A stretch of DNA of 64,000 nucleotides from Pseudomonas peli (GCF_900099645.1 NZ_FMTL01000002.1:622334-686333), one strand, 5' to 3'. Shown: positions 19,025 through 29,467, counted from the stretch's first letter. The notes: a model not told the origin generated them from the sequence alone. A program made the numbers and translations.

Positions 19025-19833
19025 ACCTTGCTCATAACGCGAAGCACCTGCTGCTGGTCAGCGCAATCAGCCTTGCACTGGCCGGCTGCGCCGCTAAACC
19101 GAGCATGCCGGAAGGCGCCGCCGATGTGCGCGGCAAGCTCACCCGCTTGCAAGCCGATCCACAGCTGAATACTCGCGCGCCTGTAGCGCTTAAGGCCGCT
19201 GAAGATGCGGTGATCGTTGCCGAACAGCCGCGCAAGGATCAGGACGCAGAGCAGGCCTTGGGCCAGCATCTGGTGGTGATAGCTGACCGCAAAGTGGAAA
19301 TTGCCACGGCGCTGGCGCAGACACGCTTCTACGAGGATCAGCGCAAAATCCTCAGCCAGCAGCGTGAAGGCGCGCGTCTGGATTCGCGCACCCGCGAGGC
19401 CGATCAGGCGCAGCGGCAGAACAGCCAGTTGCAGCAACAGATTGATGAGCTGAATGCCAAGCAAACCGAACGTGGCTTGGTCATGACCCTGGGTGATCTG
19501 CTATTCGCTACCGGGCGCTCGGAGTTGCGTGCGGGTACGGCCAATAACCTCGGTAAGCTGGCGATTTTTCTCGGCCAGCATCCTGAGCGCCAAGTACTGA
19601 TTGAAGGGCATACCGATAACGTCGGCAGCGAAGAAATGAACCTGAGCCTGTCGCAACGTCGCGCCGACTCGGTGATGCATTACCTGACCAATCAGGGGGT
19701 TTCCCCAAGCCGCCTGGGTGCTTCGGGCAAGGGCGAGAGCATGCCAGTTGCCGGTAATGAGTCGGCTTCAGGTCGGCAGATGAACCGGCGGGTGGAAATC
19801 ATCATCAGCCATGACATGGCATCACAACGCTGA
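19021..19833 (+). CDS. DUF4398/OmpA-domain lipoprotein
   Basis: A 270-aa lipoprotein (lipobox LAGC, Cys23). A DUF4398-like helical region (about 30-90) is followed by a coiled coil (about 100-145) and a C-terminal OmpA peptidoglycan-binding domain (about 150-265) with EGHTDNVGSEEMNLSLSQRRADSV and QMNRRVEI. It should tie the outer membrane to peptidoglycan. It is coupled to the DUF4398 lipoprotein upstream. Confidence 0.88.
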   Translation: MNLAHNAKHLLLVSAISLALAGCAAKPSMPEGAADVRGKLTRLQADPQLNTRAPVALKAAEDAVIVAEQPRKDQDAEQALGQHLVVIADRKVEIATALAQTRFYEDQRKILSQQREGARLDSRTREADQAQRQNSQLQQQIDELNAKQTERGLVMTLGDLLFATGRSELRAGTANNLGKLAIFLGQHPERQVLIEGHTDNVGSEEMNLSLSQRRADSVMHYLTNQGVSPSRLGASGKGESMPVAGNESASGRQMNRRVEIIISHDMASQR

Positions 19834-19873
19834 TGCCATGTTCTGAACTGCAGCCTTTGTAGGTCAGCTAAGC

Positions 19874-19898
19874 GCAGGTCGGAGCCCTTCCGACCTGC
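19874..19898 (+). terminator. 10-bp hairpin after the lipoprotein pair
   Basis: GCAGGTCGGA pairs with TCCGACCTGC around a 5-base loop, about 40 bases past the stop codon and between convergent genes. It has no T tract, so it may act on both strands or be only a REP-like hairpin. Confidence 0.55.
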
Positions 19899-19936
19899 AC
19901 GGCTGTACACCATTGTCTGGCAGCTTTTCCAGGCGG

Positions 19937-21502
19937 CTAGGCGAACTGCACCGGGCAGCGCTCCGGGCCTTCCAGCTTGCGAATTTCGTCGATCACTTGT
20001 GGCCGTGCGTTATGCAGCACCAGATGCCGCTGCTGGCTGTGCAGGCGGCGCGCTTCTTGGTGCAGCATGGTGACGCCGGCGTAGTCGATAAAGTTGATAT
20101 GCCGCGCATCGATCATCACCCACGCTGCGCCGCTACGCTGCAGGCGTTGCTGCAGGTAATGACAGGCACCGAAGAAGATCGAACCTTCGATACACAGCCA
20201 TTCCTGCTCGCCGTCCTGCCACTGGCGCACGCGCGGCTGTGAAGTGCGCTTGAGGTAGACGATCAGTGAGGCCAGCACGCCGGCGTAGATGGCGCTTTGC
20301 AGCTCCAGTACCAGGGTTGCCAGCACGGTCAGCAGCATCACCAGAAACTCACTGCGGCTCACGCGCTTCAGGGCTTTGACGGCGGTGAGGTCGAACAGTC
20401 CCCAGCAGATCAGCAGAATGCTCGCCGCCATGGCGGGAATTGGCACATAGGCAAACAGGCGGCTGCCATACAAGGCGAATAATGCTACTAGCAGGGCAGC
20501 GAACACCCCGGCCATGGGCGAGCAGGCGCCGGCTTGCTGGTTGAGCGCTGAGCGGGTGAAAGAGCCGGCAGATAGCGAGCCGCCGAACCAGGGACCGATG
20601 ATATTCGACAGGCCCTGGGCGCGGACTTCCTGATTGGCATCGAACAGTTGCTGGGATTTATCTGCCAGGGCGCGGGCAATCGACAGGCTGGTGACCAGCC
20701 CGAGCAAACCGCAGGCCACGGCCGCGGGCAGCAGTTGCAGGATGTGGGTGAGGTTGAACTCCAGCAGCGCGAAGGGCGGCAGGCTGCCTGCAAAACGGCT
20801 GACCAGTGCAACGTGGCCAAGCTGTCCCGGCCAGGCCATGACCAGCAGACTGGCGGCCACAATCCCGATCAGTAAAGCCGGCGCACGCGGCCACAAGCGC
20901 CTGCTCAACAGGCTGATGGCCAAGGTGAACAGCGCTACGACCAGGGTGCGCCAGTCACTTTCGGCCAGGTGCTCGTCGAGGCTGAGCAGGCTCGTCAGCG
21001 CGGTGGCTTGGCTGGTGACGGTGAGGCCGAGCAGGTTGGGCAACTGGCCGATGCCGATCACCAGTGCGGCGCCCAGGGTGAAGCCGAGCACCACCGAGTG
21101 CGAAACGAAATTCACCAGTGCGCCGAAGCGCAGCAGCCCGAGTAGCCATTGGCATACACCGGCTAAAAGGGTCAGCAGCAGTATCAGGGCAATAAAGTGG
21201 TCGCTGCCCGGTGTCGCCATCGGGCTGACACTGCTGAACAGCACGATGGAGATCGCGGCGGTGGGGCCGCAGATCAGAAAGCTAGAGGAGCCCCACAGGC
21301 AGGCGATCAGCACCGGCACGATGGCCGCGTACAAGCCGTATTGCGGCGGTAGCCCGGCGATCAGGGCGTAGGCGATGGATTGCGGCAGCGCGAGAATGGC
21401 GCCGTTGAGTCCCACCAGCAGGTCTTTACCGAGGCTGCGTTTGCTGCAATGCGGCAGCCAGCGCAAAAAGGGCAACAGGGTCTGAAGGCGGAGCAAGGGC
21501 AT
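19937..21502 (-). CDS. SulP-family anion (sulfate) transporter with STAS domain
   Basis: A 521-aa inner-membrane transporter with 10-14 hydrophobic segments and a C-terminal STAS domain (about 420-521, with MIDARHINFIDYAGVTML). The family signature region GLPPQYGLYAAIVPVLIACLWG lies near residue 55. The start at 21502 gives MPLLRLQTLLPFLRWLPHC; an in-frame ATG at 21532 is possible. SulP proteins carry sulfate, bicarbonate or dicarboxylates. Its place at the edge of a sulfur-acquisition block suggests sulfate. The next gene codes for a choline-binding protein. Confidence 0.85.
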   Translation of the reverse strand: MPLLRLQTLLPFLRWLPHCSKRSLGKDLLVGLNGAILALPQSIAYALIAGLPPQYGLYAAIVPVLIACLWGSSSFLICGPTAAISIVLFSSVSPMATPGSDHFIALILLLTLLAGVCQWLLGLLRFGALVNFVSHSVVLGFTLGAALVIGIGQLPNLLGLTVTSQATALTSLLSLDEHLAESDWRTLVVALFTLAISLLSRRLWPRAPALLIGIVAASLLVMAWPGQLGHVALVSRFAGSLPPFALLEFNLTHILQLLPAAVACGLLGLVTSLSIARALADKSQQLFDANQEVRAQGLSNIIGPWFGGSLSAGSFTRSALNQQAGACSPMAGVFAALLVALFALYGSRLFAYVPIPAMAASILLICWGLFDLTAVKALKRVSRSEFLVMLLTVLATLVLELQSAIYAGVLASLIVYLKRTSQPRVRQWQDGEQEWLCIEGSIFFGACHYLQQRLQRSGAAWVMIDARHINFIDYAGVTMLHQEARRLHSQQRHLVLHNARPQVIDEIRKLEGPERCPVQFA

Positions 21503-21583
21503 GCGTGGGCTTCTTTTGCAGGCGATGGACAAGGCCGCTGCACAGCAGCGGCTCGTCTACTTTAGGGAATCAAGCCGGCCGAT

Positions 21584-22507
21584 TCAAAGCTTGGCGTTAA
21601 CTGCCGCCAGACCATCACCGCCAGTGCGGCTGGTTACGCCCTCAAGCCAACCGGCAACCACCGCTGGATTGGCCTTGAGCCACGTCTTGATTGCTTCATC
21701 GTTGCTGGCTTGCTTGCTCAGCACTTTATCCACGATGGCGTTCTCCATTTCCTGGGTGAATTTCAGGTTGCTCAGCAGCTTGCCGACATTCGGGCACTGC
21801 GCGGCATAGCCTTTGCGGGCCAGGGTGTTGACGCTGCCGCTGGCACCGAAGTACTTCTCGCCGCCCTTGAGGTAGCGCATGTCGTATTGCACGTTCATCG
21901 GGTGCGGGGTCCAGCCCAGGAACACCACAAATTGCTCGCGTTTCACTGCGCGGCCAACCTGCACCAACATGGCTTGTTCACTGGATTCGACCAGGCTCCA
22001 GTCCTTGAGGCCGAATTCGTCGGCGGCGATCATCTTCTGGATGGATTCGTTGGCCGGTGCGCCGGAACCAATGCCGTAGATCTTGCGGCTGAACTTGTCG
22101 GCATGCTGATCGAGGTCGGCAAAGGTTTTCACCCCGGCCTCATAGGCGTAGGTGGGCACGGCCAGGGTGTACTCGGTGCCGCTGAGGTTTTCCACCAGTT
22201 GCTCGACTTCACCGCTGCTGACGAACTTGTCGTAGTTGCTCTGCTGCGCGGGCATCCAGTTGCCGAGGAATACATCCACCTGACCTTTCTGCAGCCCGGC
22301 GAAAATGATCGGCACGGCCAGGGTCTGCGGCTGCGCCTTGTAGCCCAGACCGTCGAGCAGGAAGCTGGCGATGCCATTGGTCACGGCAATATCACTCCAA
22401 CCCGGATCACCGAGTTTCACCGTGGCGCAACTGGCGTCTTCGGCGAAGGTGTAGCTGCTGGCGGCCAGTAACAGGCCGCCGATAAGTGCTGTGCGAAGTG
22501 TGTGCAT
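21584..22507 (-). CDS. Choline/betaine ABC transporter substrate-binding protein (ChoX type)
   Basis: A 307-aa periplasmic binding protein with a signal peptide ending FAE near residue 22. GDPGWSDIAVTNGIASFLLDGLGY, VFLGNWMPAQ and FLGWTPHPMN are the aromatic-rich ligand segments of choline/betaine binders of the OpuAC fold. It lies next to choline-sulfatase, which would supply choline. No permease or ATPase gene is adjacent, so it must share membrane partners coded elsewhere. In contrast to the sulfonate binders nearby, it has several Met residues and two Cys. Confidence 0.82.
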   Translation of the reverse strand: MHTLRTALIGGLLLAASSYTFAEDASCATVKLGDPGWSDIAVTNGIASFLLDGLGYKAQPQTLAVPIIFAGLQKGQVDVFLGNWMPAQQSNYDKFVSSGEVEQLVENLSGTEYTLAVPTYAYEAGVKTFADLDQHADKFSRKIYGIGSGAPANESIQKMIAADEFGLKDWSLVESSEQAMLVQVGRAVKREQFVVFLGWTPHPMNVQYDMRYLKGGEKYFGASGSVNTLARKGYAAQCPNVGKLLSNLKFTQEMENAIVDKVLSKQASNDEAIKTWLKANPAVVAGWLEGVTSRTGGDGLAAVNAKL

Positions 22508-22560
22508 GGCAATGTCCTCTTGAATTATTAGTTTTGGATCAACGCGGCAGTGGCTTGCAA

Positions 22561-24069
22561 TCAGGGTTGCGGAAAACGGGCGCGACGTTCGAGGTCGTCG
22601 AGATCAATGTGGTTGCGCATGTACTGTTGGCTGGCATCGACCATTGGCTGATGGTCCCAGCTGGTCAGGTGCCCCTGGGGCAGGGCGCTGGCAACAAAAC
22701 GCCGGCGACGCTGGCTGGCCAGAGTGGCCTGATGAATCGCCTGCATGTCCCAGCGCGCCTGGGCCTGGTTGATAAAGTCAGCCAGCCGGCTTTGGTGCTC
22801 GGCGGACTCTGCCAGGTTTTCGCGCTCTTGCGGGTCGTGGCGCAGGTTGAACAGCAGCAGGGGGTCGTGTTCTGAATAGATAAATTTCCACTCGCCCTGG
22901 CGGATCATCATCAGCGGGCTGATGGTGCCTTCGGCCATGTATTCACCGATGACTTCATCATGCCCCTGGCGACCTTCGAGGTGTGCCAGCAGCGAGCGGC
23001 CATCCAGCGGCAGGTCGGCTTGCAGCGTGCCACCGGCCAGTTCCACCAGGGTCGGCAGCAGGTCCATGGTCGAGACGTTCTGGCTTACCCGGCGCGCAGC
23101 AAACTGCTTGGGTGCATGCACCAGCAGCGGCACGCGGGCGGCCATTTCAAACCAATGCATTTTGTACCAGAGGCCGCGCTCACCCAGCATGTCGCCGTGG
23201 TCGCCGGAGAATACGATGATGGTGTTGTCGCTCAGGTTGCAGTCCTTGAGGGTTTTCAGCAGCTTGCCGATGTTGCTGTCGATGTAGCTGCAGGCACCGA
23301 AGTAGGCGCGGCGCGCGTCCTTGATCTTCTGTTCAGGTAGCGGCTTGTCCCACAGGTCGATGACTTTCATCAGGCGTTGCGAGTGCGGATCTTGTTCGGC
23401 CTGATCGATGTGCTGGCGCGGCAGTGGGATGTCCTCGTCGCGGTAGAGGTCCCAGAACTCGGTCGGGATGGTGTAGGGATCATGCGGGTGGGTCATCGAC
23501 ACGGTCAGGCAGAAAGGCTGATCGCCGTCGCTGCGCACGTGGTCATACAGATACTGCTGGGCCTTGAACACCACCTCTTCATCGAAGTCCAGCTGGTTGG
23601 TGCGCACGCATGGTCCGGCCTGTAGCACCGACGACATGTTGTGGTACCAGCTGGCGCGCACATCCGGCTCATCCCAGTTCACCGCCCAGCCGTAGTCGGC
23701 GGGGTAGATGTCGCTGGTCAGGCGCTCTTCATAGCCATGCAACTGGTCCGGGCCGCAGAAATGCATCTTGCCCGACAGCGCGGTGCGATAGCCCAGGCGG
23801 CGCAGGTAATGGGCGTAGGTCGGTACATCGGCGGGGAAGTCGGCAGCGTTGTCGTAAGCGCCGATCTTCGAGGGTAGTTGGCCGCTGACCAGGGTAAAGC
23901 GCGACGGCGCGCACAGCGGGCTGTTGCAGTAGGCGGCGTCGAACACCACGGCCTCGGCGGCCAGGCGCATCAGGTTGGGCATCTGGATCGGTGAGGCGGC
24001 ATCGTGCAGCGGCAGAATCGGCGCGGCCATCTGATCGGCCATGATAAAGAGGATGTTCGGGCGTTTCAT
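22561..24069 (-). CDS. betC: Choline-sulfatase BetC
   Basis: A 502-aa cytoplasmic sulfatase that splits choline-O-sulfate into choline and sulfate. The formylglycine motif CAPSR is at 53-57 (C53), with the metal-binding start PNILFIMADQM and FSGDHGDMLGERGLWYK. The length and C-terminal tail, ending near RRARFPQP, match BetC. It is divergent from a LysR regulator and adjacent to the ChoX-type binding protein, the usual choline-sulfate module, giving both sulfur and a betaine precursor. Confidence 0.93.
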   Translation of the reverse strand: MKRPNILFIMADQMAAPILPLHDAASPIQMPNLMRLAAEAVVFDAAYCNSPLCAPSRFTLVSGQLPSKIGAYDNAADFPADVPTYAHYLRRLGYRTALSGKMHFCGPDQLHGYEERLTSDIYPADYGWAVNWDEPDVRASWYHNMSSVLQAGPCVRTNQLDFDEEVVFKAQQYLYDHVRSDGDQPFCLTVSMTHPHDPYTIPTEFWDLYRDEDIPLPRQHIDQAEQDPHSQRLMKVIDLWDKPLPEQKIKDARRAYFGACSYIDSNIGKLLKTLKDCNLSDNTIIVFSGDHGDMLGERGLWYKMHWFEMAARVPLLVHAPKQFAARRVSQNVSTMDLLPTLVELAGGTLQADLPLDGRSLLAHLEGRQGHDEVIGEYMAEGTISPLMMIRQGEWKFIYSEHDPLLLFNLRHDPQERENLAESAEHQSRLADFINQAQARWDMQAIHQATLASQRRRRFVASALPQGHLTSWDHQPMVDASQQYMRNHIDLDDLERRARFPQP

Positions 24070-24181
24070 GGCAGCCGGTATTCCATATAAAAGATTTATG
24101 CGACAGTGCTGGCTTGATCATCCGGCTTAGCAAAAGCTGGGTAAACCTGCTGTCAGCAGATGCATTGGATAACCTGAGCTT

Positions 24182-25099
24182 ATGTTTGAACGCATCGATG
24201 GCGTGTCACTGGATGTGCTGCGGGTGTTCGAGTCCGCCGCCCGCCAGCTGAGCTTTACCGCCGCCGCCAGCGAGCTGGGCACCAGCCAACCGGCGATCAG
24301 TCAGCAGATCAAACGGCTTGAGCAGCAGCTGGCCACGCGGCTGTTTGACCGGGTGTATCGGGGCATTGCCCTCACGGATGCCGGCGAGCTGTTGCTGAGT
24401 TATGTGCAGGATGGCCTGCAGAGTCTGGATGCCGGTCTGCAGGCCGTGACCGCGCAACAGCAGCATGAGGTTCTGCAGGTGGCCACCGACTTTGCTTTTG
24501 CCGCCTACTGGTTGATGCCGCGCTTGCAGCGCTTCCATCAATTGCACCCGGAGGTGGATGTCAGCCTGATTACCAGCGAGCGTGATCAGGGCACGTTACC
24601 GGCGGAGATTGATGTGGCGATCAACTTCGGCGACGGGCGCTTCAAGCACGCCGAGGCGCAGCTGATGTTTCGCGAAGAGGTGTTCCCGGTGTGCAGCCCG
24701 CAGTTGCTCAAGGGGCAGACATTGCCTTTGCCACCGGCTGCACTGGCCAGCCTGCCGCTGCTGCACCTGCGCCCGGAAAATCGTTCGCGCTGGTTCGATT
24801 GGGCCGGGCTGTTTCGCGCCTTCGGCCTGCAGCAAACCCCAAGCCCCGGCAGCCTACGTTTCGATAACTACACACTGCTGATTCAGGCGGCCATCGCCGG
24901 GCAGGGCGTGGCCATCGGCTGGCGGCATCTGGTCGATGAACTGCTGACGCAGAACCTGTTGTGCCGCATGGGCGATGAAGTCGCGCATTCGGAACTGGGT
25001 TACTACCTGGTGCTGCCCGAGCGTAAACGTCGCCAGCGTTTGACCCAGGTATTTGTCGATTGGCTGCAGGCCGAACTGGCCAAGGGACCTGGGGTTTAA
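24182..25099 (+). CDS. LysR-type regulator of choline-sulfate use
   Basis: A 305-aa LysR regulator with an N-terminal winged helix (LRVFESAARQLSFTAAASEL, about 12-31; TSQPAISQQIKRLE) and a ligand-binding C-terminal domain. It is divergent from betC across 112 bases, the arrangement of the choline-sulfate utilisation transcription factor family. It most likely controls betC and the ChoX-type gene. Inducer choline-sulfate or choline is inference. Confidence 0.85.
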   Translation: MFERIDGVSLDVLRVFESAARQLSFTAAASELGTSQPAISQQIKRLEQQLATRLFDRVYRGIALTDAGELLLSYVQDGLQSLDAGLQAVTAQQQHEVLQVATDFAFAAYWLMPRLQRFHQLHPEVDVSLITSERDQGTLPAEIDVAINFGDGRFKHAEAQLMFREEVFPVCSPQLLKGQTLPLPPAALASLPLLHLRPENRSRWFDWAGLFRAFGLQQTPSPGSLRFDNYTLLIQAAIAGQGVAIGWRHLVDELLTQNLLCRMGDEVAHSELGYYLVLPERKRRQRLTQVFVDWLQAELAKGPGV

Positions 25100-25193
25100 C
25101 CGATGCTTGGCCTCAGGCGATACGGGGACGCCAAGCCCTGTTCCCAGCGCTGATGCCCAGACGCCGTTCTTCAGGTTGCGCCGCTATTTGAGT

Positions 25194-25213
25194 GTGGGCG
25201 GTAGCCCGCCCAC
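25194..25213. terminator. Hairpin between convergent LysR and ssu genes
   Basis: GTGGGCGG and CCGCCCAC flank a 4-base loop in the 125-base gap between two convergent genes. It probably stops transcription from one or both sides, though there is no T run. Confidence 0.5.
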
Positions 25214-25224
25214 TTCATGGTTGC

Positions 25225-25440
25225 TCACAGCTTGGCGATCGACACCTCGGTGGATTTGACGAAGGCAATCACTTCGCTGCCCACGCCCAGCTCCAGCTCT
25301 TTTACCGAGCGGGTGGTGATCACGGAGGTGACGATGCCCGAGGCGGTCTGCACGTCGATTTCCGAGAGTACGTCGCCCAGGACGATTTCCTTGATGGTGC
25401 CTTTGAACTGGTTGCGTACGTTGATGGCTTTAATGGTCAT
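25225..25440 (-). CDS. ssuF: Molybdopterin-binding-fold (TOBE/Mop) protein SsuF
   Basis: A 71-aa single TOBE/Mop domain (INVRNQFKGTIKEIVLGDVLSEIDVQ). It ends the ssu operon, as ssuF does in Pseudomonas, where it is needed for sulfonate use though its exact role is unsettled. It starts 36 bases after ssuB. It has only the initiator Met and no Cys. Confidence 0.88.
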   Translation of the reverse strand: MTIKAINVRNQFKGTIKEIVLGDVLSEIDVQTASGIVTSVITTRSVKELELGVGSEVIAFVKSTEVSIAKL

Positions 25441-25476
25441 GGTGATGCTCCTTGGTTTTAAGAGTGGTCATGCGGG

Positions 25477-26277
25477 TTAAAGCGCCCAGCGCAACTGCGT
25501 GGGCAAGGGTGAAACAGGTTCGGGTTGCGGTGGCAGTTCGGGCAGCGACAGCACGCGGTTAAGCACCTGTTCCTCAACAGCCGCCAAGCGGGCCGAGGCA
25601 CGTTGACGCGGACGGGGCAGGTCGACGCTTATATCCAGGCCGACGTGGCCGTCTTCGATCAGAATTACCCGGTCGGCAATCGCTACCGCTTCGCTGACAT
25701 CGTGAGTCACCAGCAGCACGGTGAAGCCATGCTGTTGCCACAGGCGTTCAATCAGTTGCTGCATCTCGATGCGGGTCAGGGCATCCAGTGCGCCGAGCGG
25801 CTCGTCGAGCAGCAGCAGGCGCGGTTGGTGGATCAGCGCACGGGCCAGGGCCACGCGCTGTTTTTGTCCGCCAGATAAAGCGGCAGGCCATTCATTGGCG
25901 CGATCCGCCAGGCCAACGGCTTCTAGCGCCTGTTGCGCTTGCGGCCGCCAGTTGCCGGTCAGGCCCAGGCCGACGTTGTCGATTACTCGCTTCCAGGGCA
26001 GCAGACGCGAGTCCTGGAACATCAGGCGAATGTCTTCGCGTGAGGCGGCCAGCAAGCCGTTACCGGCCTGCAGTTCGCCCTGGGTGGGCACATCCAGACC
26101 CGCCAACAGGCGCAGCAGGGTGCTCTTGCCGCAGCCACTGCGGCCGACCACAGCGACAAACTGCCCGGCGGGAATGTTCAGCTGAACATTCTTCAGCACT
26201 TCGCGTTCGCCGAAGGCCTTGTGAATGCCGTTGATTGCGAGTGGCAGGCCACGTTTGAGTGTGTGCAGCGCAGTCAT
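25477..26277 (-). CDS. ssuB: Aliphatic sulfonate ABC transporter ATPase SsuB
   Basis: A 266-aa ABC ATPase energising sulfonate import with SsuA and SsuC. The Walker A motif GRSGCGKS is at 45-52, the signature is LSGGQKQR, and the Walker B region is [12 protein letters not shown]. It starts inside the last codon of ssuC (ATGA overlap), so the pair is translationally coupled. Confidence 0.93.
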   Translation of the reverse strand: MTALHTLKRGLPLAINGIHKAFGEREVLKNVQLNIPAGQFVAVVGRSGCGKSTLLRLLAGLDVPTQGELQAGNGLLAASREDIRLMFQDSRLLPWKRVIDNVGLGLTGNWRPQAQQALEAVGLADRANEWPAALSGGQKQRVALARALIHQPRLLLLDEPLGALDALTRIEMQQLIERLWQQHGFTVLLVTHDVSEAVAIADRVILIEDGHVGLDISVDLPRPRQRASARLAAVEEQVLNRVLSLPELPPQPEPVSPLPTQLRWAL

Positions 26278-27068
26278 TGTCCACCTCCCTTGACCTGATA
26301 GGCCGGGTGCCAGCGCAGCCAGATGCGCTCAAGCGTGCGTGCTGCCACATCCGCCAGCTTGCCGAGTACGGCGTAGAGCAGAATGGCCAGCACCACCACG
26401 TCGGTTTGCAGGAATTCGCGGGCATTCATTGCCAGGTAGCCGATGCCGGCGCTGGCGGAGATGGTTTCCGCGACGATCAGGGTCAGCCACATAAAGCCCA
26501 GGGCGAAACGCACGCCGACCAGGATCGAGGGCAGGGCGCCGGGCAGGATTACCTGACGGAACAGGCTGAAACCGTACAGGCCATAGCTGCGCGCCATTTC
26601 CACCAGCGCCGGGTCGACGTTACGGATGCCGTGGTAGGTATTCAGGTAGATCGGGAACAAAGTGCCGAGGGCGACCAAAAAGATCTTTGCGCTCTCATCA
26701 ATACCGAACCAGAGGATCACCAGCGGAATCAGTGCCAGGTGCGGTACGTTGCGGATCATCTGCACCGAACTGTCGAGGAAGCGCTCGCCCCATTTCGACA
26801 GGCCGGTGATAAAGCCCAGCAGCAAGCCGAGGCCGCCACCGATGGCAAAACCGATGCCGGCGCGCCAGCCGCTGATGGCCAGGTGGGTCCATATTTCGCC
26901 ACTGCGCAGCAGCTCCCAGCCGGCGCTCAGCACCGCGCTCGGAGCCGGCAGAATACGCGTGGACAGCAGGCCGCTGACCACCGCCAGTTGCCAGGCCGTC
27001 AGCAGTGCCACCGGCAAGGCCCAGGGGGCCAGGCGCAGGGCCAGGTTGTGTAAGGTTGTGTTGCTCAT
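26274..27068 (-). CDS. ssuC: Aliphatic sulfonate ABC transporter permease SsuC
   Basis: A 264-aa inner-membrane permease with about six hydrophobic helices and the binding-protein-dependent loop [30 protein letters not shown] start at ATG 27068 ([16 protein letters not shown]), preceded by GATGGGG; an ATG at 27080 adds four residues. A REP-like element separates it from ssuD. Confidence 0.92.
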   Translation of the reverse strand: MSNTTLHNLALRLAPWALPVALLTAWQLAVVSGLLSTRILPAPSAVLSAGWELLRSGEIWTHLAISGWRAGIGFAIGGGLGLLLGFITGLSKWGERFLDSSVQMIRNVPHLALIPLVILWFGIDESAKIFLVALGTLFPIYLNTYHGIRNVDPALVEMARSYGLYGFSLFRQVILPGALPSILVGVRFALGFMWLTLIVAETISASAGIGYLAMNAREFLQTDVVVLAILLYAVLGKLADVAARTLERIWLRWHPAYQVKGGGQ

Positions 27069-27089
27069 TGCAAACCCCATCAGGTCTTT

Positions 27090-27161
27090 GTAGGAGCGGG
27101 AGGCACGCCTAGTTCCATTCCCGCGATGTTTCTAAGGTTCGCGGGCATGGCCCGCTCCTAC
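27090..27161. repeat. REP-like palindrome between ssuD and ssuC
   Basis: GTAGGAGCGGG and CCCGCTCCTAC face each other with an inner CCCGCGA/TTCGCGGG pair. This is the layout of Pseudomonas REP (repetitive extragenic palindromic) units. It lies inside the ssu operon and could trim or stabilise the message between ssuD and ssuC. Confidence 0.75.
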
Positions 27162-27170
27162 GGCATTGCA

Positions 27171-28319
27171 TCAACTGGCCGAGGCCGCCTTGGGCAGAAT
27201 GTCGCTGGAGATCATCTCGCCGAACGGGCTGACATAGCTGGCCCCGCTGGGTACCTCTGGGCGATTGACGTCCAGGTGCGGGAACAACAGTTCGGCAACT
27301 CGGTACGACTCTTCCAGGTGCGGATAGCCGGAGAAGATAAAGGTGTCGATACCCAGGTCGGCGTATTCCTTGACCCGTGCGGCCACGGTCGGGCCATCGC
27401 CAACCAGTGCCGTGCCGGCACCGCCACGCACCAGGCCGACCCCTGCCCAGAGGTTGGGGGACACTTCCAGGTTGTCCTTGCTGCCGCCGTGCAGGGCGGC
27501 CATGCGCTGTTGGCCGACCGAGTCGAAGCGCGCCAGGGAGGCCTGGGCGCGGGCGATGGTGTCGTCGTCGACATGGCTGATCAGCTTGTCAGCGGCGGCC
27601 CAGGCTTCGGCATTGGTTTCGCGCACGATCACGTGCAGGCGGATGCCGAAGCGCACTTCACGGCCTTGAGCGGCGGCCTTCTCGCGCACCTGGGCGATCT
27701 TTTCCGCGACCGCAGCCGGTGGCTCGCCCCAGGTCAGGTACAGCTCGACCTGCTCGGCTGCCAAATCCTGCGCGGCTTCCGACGAGCCGCCGAAATACAG
27801 CGGCGGACGCGGTTGTTGAATAGGCGGGTAGAGCAGTTTGGCGCCTTTGACTTGAATATGTTTGCCGTCGTAGTCGACCACTTCACCTTCCAGCACGCGG
27901 CGCCAGATGCGGGTGAATTCCACCGAGGCTTCGTAGCGTTCGGCGTGGGACAGGTTGAGGCCATCGCCGGCCAGCTCATCCGGGTCGCCACCGGTCACCA
28001 GGTTGAACAGCGCGCGGCCATTGGACAGGCGATCAAGGGTTGCTGCCTGACGCGCCGCCACCGTCGGGGAAATGATCCCGGGGCGCAGGGCGACAAGGAA
28101 TTTCAGACGCTGAGTCACGGGAATCAGGGAGGCGGCTACCAGCCAGGAGTCCTCGCAGGAACGTCCAGTCGGGATCAGTACACCGCCAAAGCCAAGGCGG
28201 TCGGCTGCTTGGGCAATCTGCTGCAGGTAACCGTGATCGACGGCGCGTGCGCCCTCGGCGGTGCCCAGGTATTTGCCGTCGCCATGGGTGGGCAGGAACC
28301 AGAAAATATTCAAGCTCAT
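27171..28319 (-). CDS. ssuD: FMNH2-dependent alkanesulfonate monooxygenase SsuD
   Basis: A 382-aa bacterial-luciferase-family monooxygenase that cuts alkanesulfonates to sulfite and aldehyde using FMNH2 from Ssu[21 protein letters not shown] at the start, GRSCEDSWL and [14 protein letters not shown] are diagnostic for SsuD. It has one Cys and two internal Met. Placed between ssuA and ssuC as in P. putida. Confidence 0.95.
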   Translation of the reverse strand: MSLNIFWFLPTHGDGKYLGTAEGARAVDHGYLQQIAQAADRLGFGGVLIPTGRSCEDSWLVAASLIPVTQRLKFLVALRPGIISPTVAARQAATLDRLSNGRALFNLVTGGDPDELAGDGLNLSHAERYEASVEFTRIWRRVLEGEVVDYDGKHIQVKGAKLLYPPIQQPRPPLYFGGSSEAAQDLAAEQVELYLTWGEPPAAVAEKIAQVREKAAAQGREVRFGIRLHVIVRETNAEAWAAADKLISHVDDDTIARAQASLARFDSVGQQRMAALHGGSKDNLEVSPNLWAGVGLVRGGAGTALVGDGPTVAARVKEYADLGIDTFIFSGYPHLEESYRVAELLFPHLDVNRPEVPSGASYVSPFGEMISSDILPKAASAS

Positions 28320-28349
28320 GGAGTGGTCTCCTCTTACGAAATCGTGGGC

Positions 28350-28373
28350 GTAGCCCGGATGGCTCCGGGCTAC
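28350..28373. repeat. Perfect 10-bp hairpin between ssuA and ssuD
   Basis: GTAGCCCGGA and TCCGGGCTAC flank a 4-base loop. The sequence is of a kind scattered in many Pseudomonas intergenic regions. It has no T tract and lies inside the operon. Confidence 0.65.
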
Positions 28374-28396
28374 GGTGATGCAGCTGTCGCGAATGG

Positions 28397-29377
28397 TTAT
28401 TGGGCTGTTGCGACCTTGGTCGGGGACGCCTTAGTCGGGGCTTTCCAGATCACGTCCTTGATCACCAGGCGTTTGGGAATCAGTTTCAGGTCGGTAAAGG
28501 TGTCCGCGATCTTCTGCTGCGCCTCGACCACTTCCGGGCTGATCAACTGCGCGCCGTAGCTCTGGCGCTCGACGGCGACGCGGGTGATTTCTGCCGACAG
28601 ACCCAGCAGTGGAGCGACCTGGGCGGTGGCTGCAGCGCTGTTGTTTTTGGTCCATTCGCCAATGCCGCGAATTTCGTCGATCAGCACTTCAACCACTTGC
28701 GGGTTTTTCTCGGCATAGGGTTTGGTTGCCAGGTAGAACTGGTGGTTGTTCACCAGGCCTTGGCCATCACGCAGGGTGCGTGCTTGCAACTGGTTTTCGG
28801 CGGCGGCCTGGAAGGGGTCCCAGATGACCCAGGCGTCGACGCTGCCACGCTCGAAGGCGGCGCGGGCATCGGCCGGCGGCAGGTACACCGGTTGGATGTC
28901 GCTGTATTTCAGGCCGGCATCTTCCAGGGCGCGTACCAGCAGGTAGTGCACGTTGGAGCCTTTATTCAGGGCGATTTTCTTGCCCTTGAGATCAGCGACC
29001 GATTTCAGCGGCGAGTCTTTCGGTACCAGAATGGCTTCGCTGGTCGGCGCCGGTGGCTCATAGGCGACATACAGCAGATCCGCGCCTGCGGCCTGGGCAA
29101 ATATCGGTGGGGTTTCGCCGGTGGTGCCGAAGTCCACCGAGCCGACGTTCAGCCCTTCAAGCAGCTGCGGGCCGCCGGGGAACTCGGTCCATTTAACGTC
29201 GATGCCTTTGTCGGCCAGGCGTTTTTCCAGGGTGCCCTTGGCTTTGAGCAGCACCAGGGTGCCGTATTTCTGATAGCCGATACGCAATGTTTCAGCTTGT
29301 GCTTGGGTGATGGCGCCGAAAGAAATGGCCGCGGCAAACAGGGCGACCAGACTCCGACGCAAAGTAACAGTGCGCAT
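28397..29377 (-). CDS. ssuA: Aliphatic sulfonate-binding protein SsuA
   Basis: A 326-aa periplasmic binding protein with a signal peptide ending AQAE (26-29), then [22 protein letters not shown], the typical SsuA start. [24 protein letters not shown] and [15 protein letters not shown] line the ligand cleft. The whole 326-residue chain has no Cys and only the initiator Met, so the mature protein is sulfur-free, as suits a protein made during sulfur starvation. Confidence 0.93.
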   Translation of the reverse strand: MRTVTLRRSLVALFAAAISFGAITQAQAETLRIGYQKYGTLVLLKAKGTLEKRLADKGIDVKWTEFPGGPQLLEGLNVGSVDFGTTGETPPIFAQAAGADLLYVAYEPPAPTSEAILVPKDSPLKSVADLKGKKIALNKGSNVHYLLVRALEDAGLKYSDIQPVYLPPADARAAFERGSVDAWVIWDPFQAAAENQLQARTLRDGQGLVNNHQFYLATKPYAEKNPQVVEVLIDEIRGIGEWTKNNSAAATAQVAPLLGLSAEITRVAVERQSYGAQLISPEVVEAQQKIADTFTDLKLIPKRLVIKDVIWKAPTKASPTKVATAQ

Positions 29378-29467
29378 AGCGCTCTCCTTTGCTGTTGGGG
29401 TTATTGGGTTGCGACCTGCTTGCCCGTTGGCGGGCGAGTAAGGTGGGGTAAAGCGTGTTGCGGTGTG

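Noticed and set aside
25788..26234. 148-codon frame on the plus strand opposite ssuB
   Set aside because: It is antisense to a clear ATPase and Arg/Ala-rich, with no recognisable fold.
27126..28559. 477-codon open frame on the plus strand opposite ssuD
   Set aside because: It is antisense to ssuD and crosses two intergenic hairpins, with no motif and no start signal.
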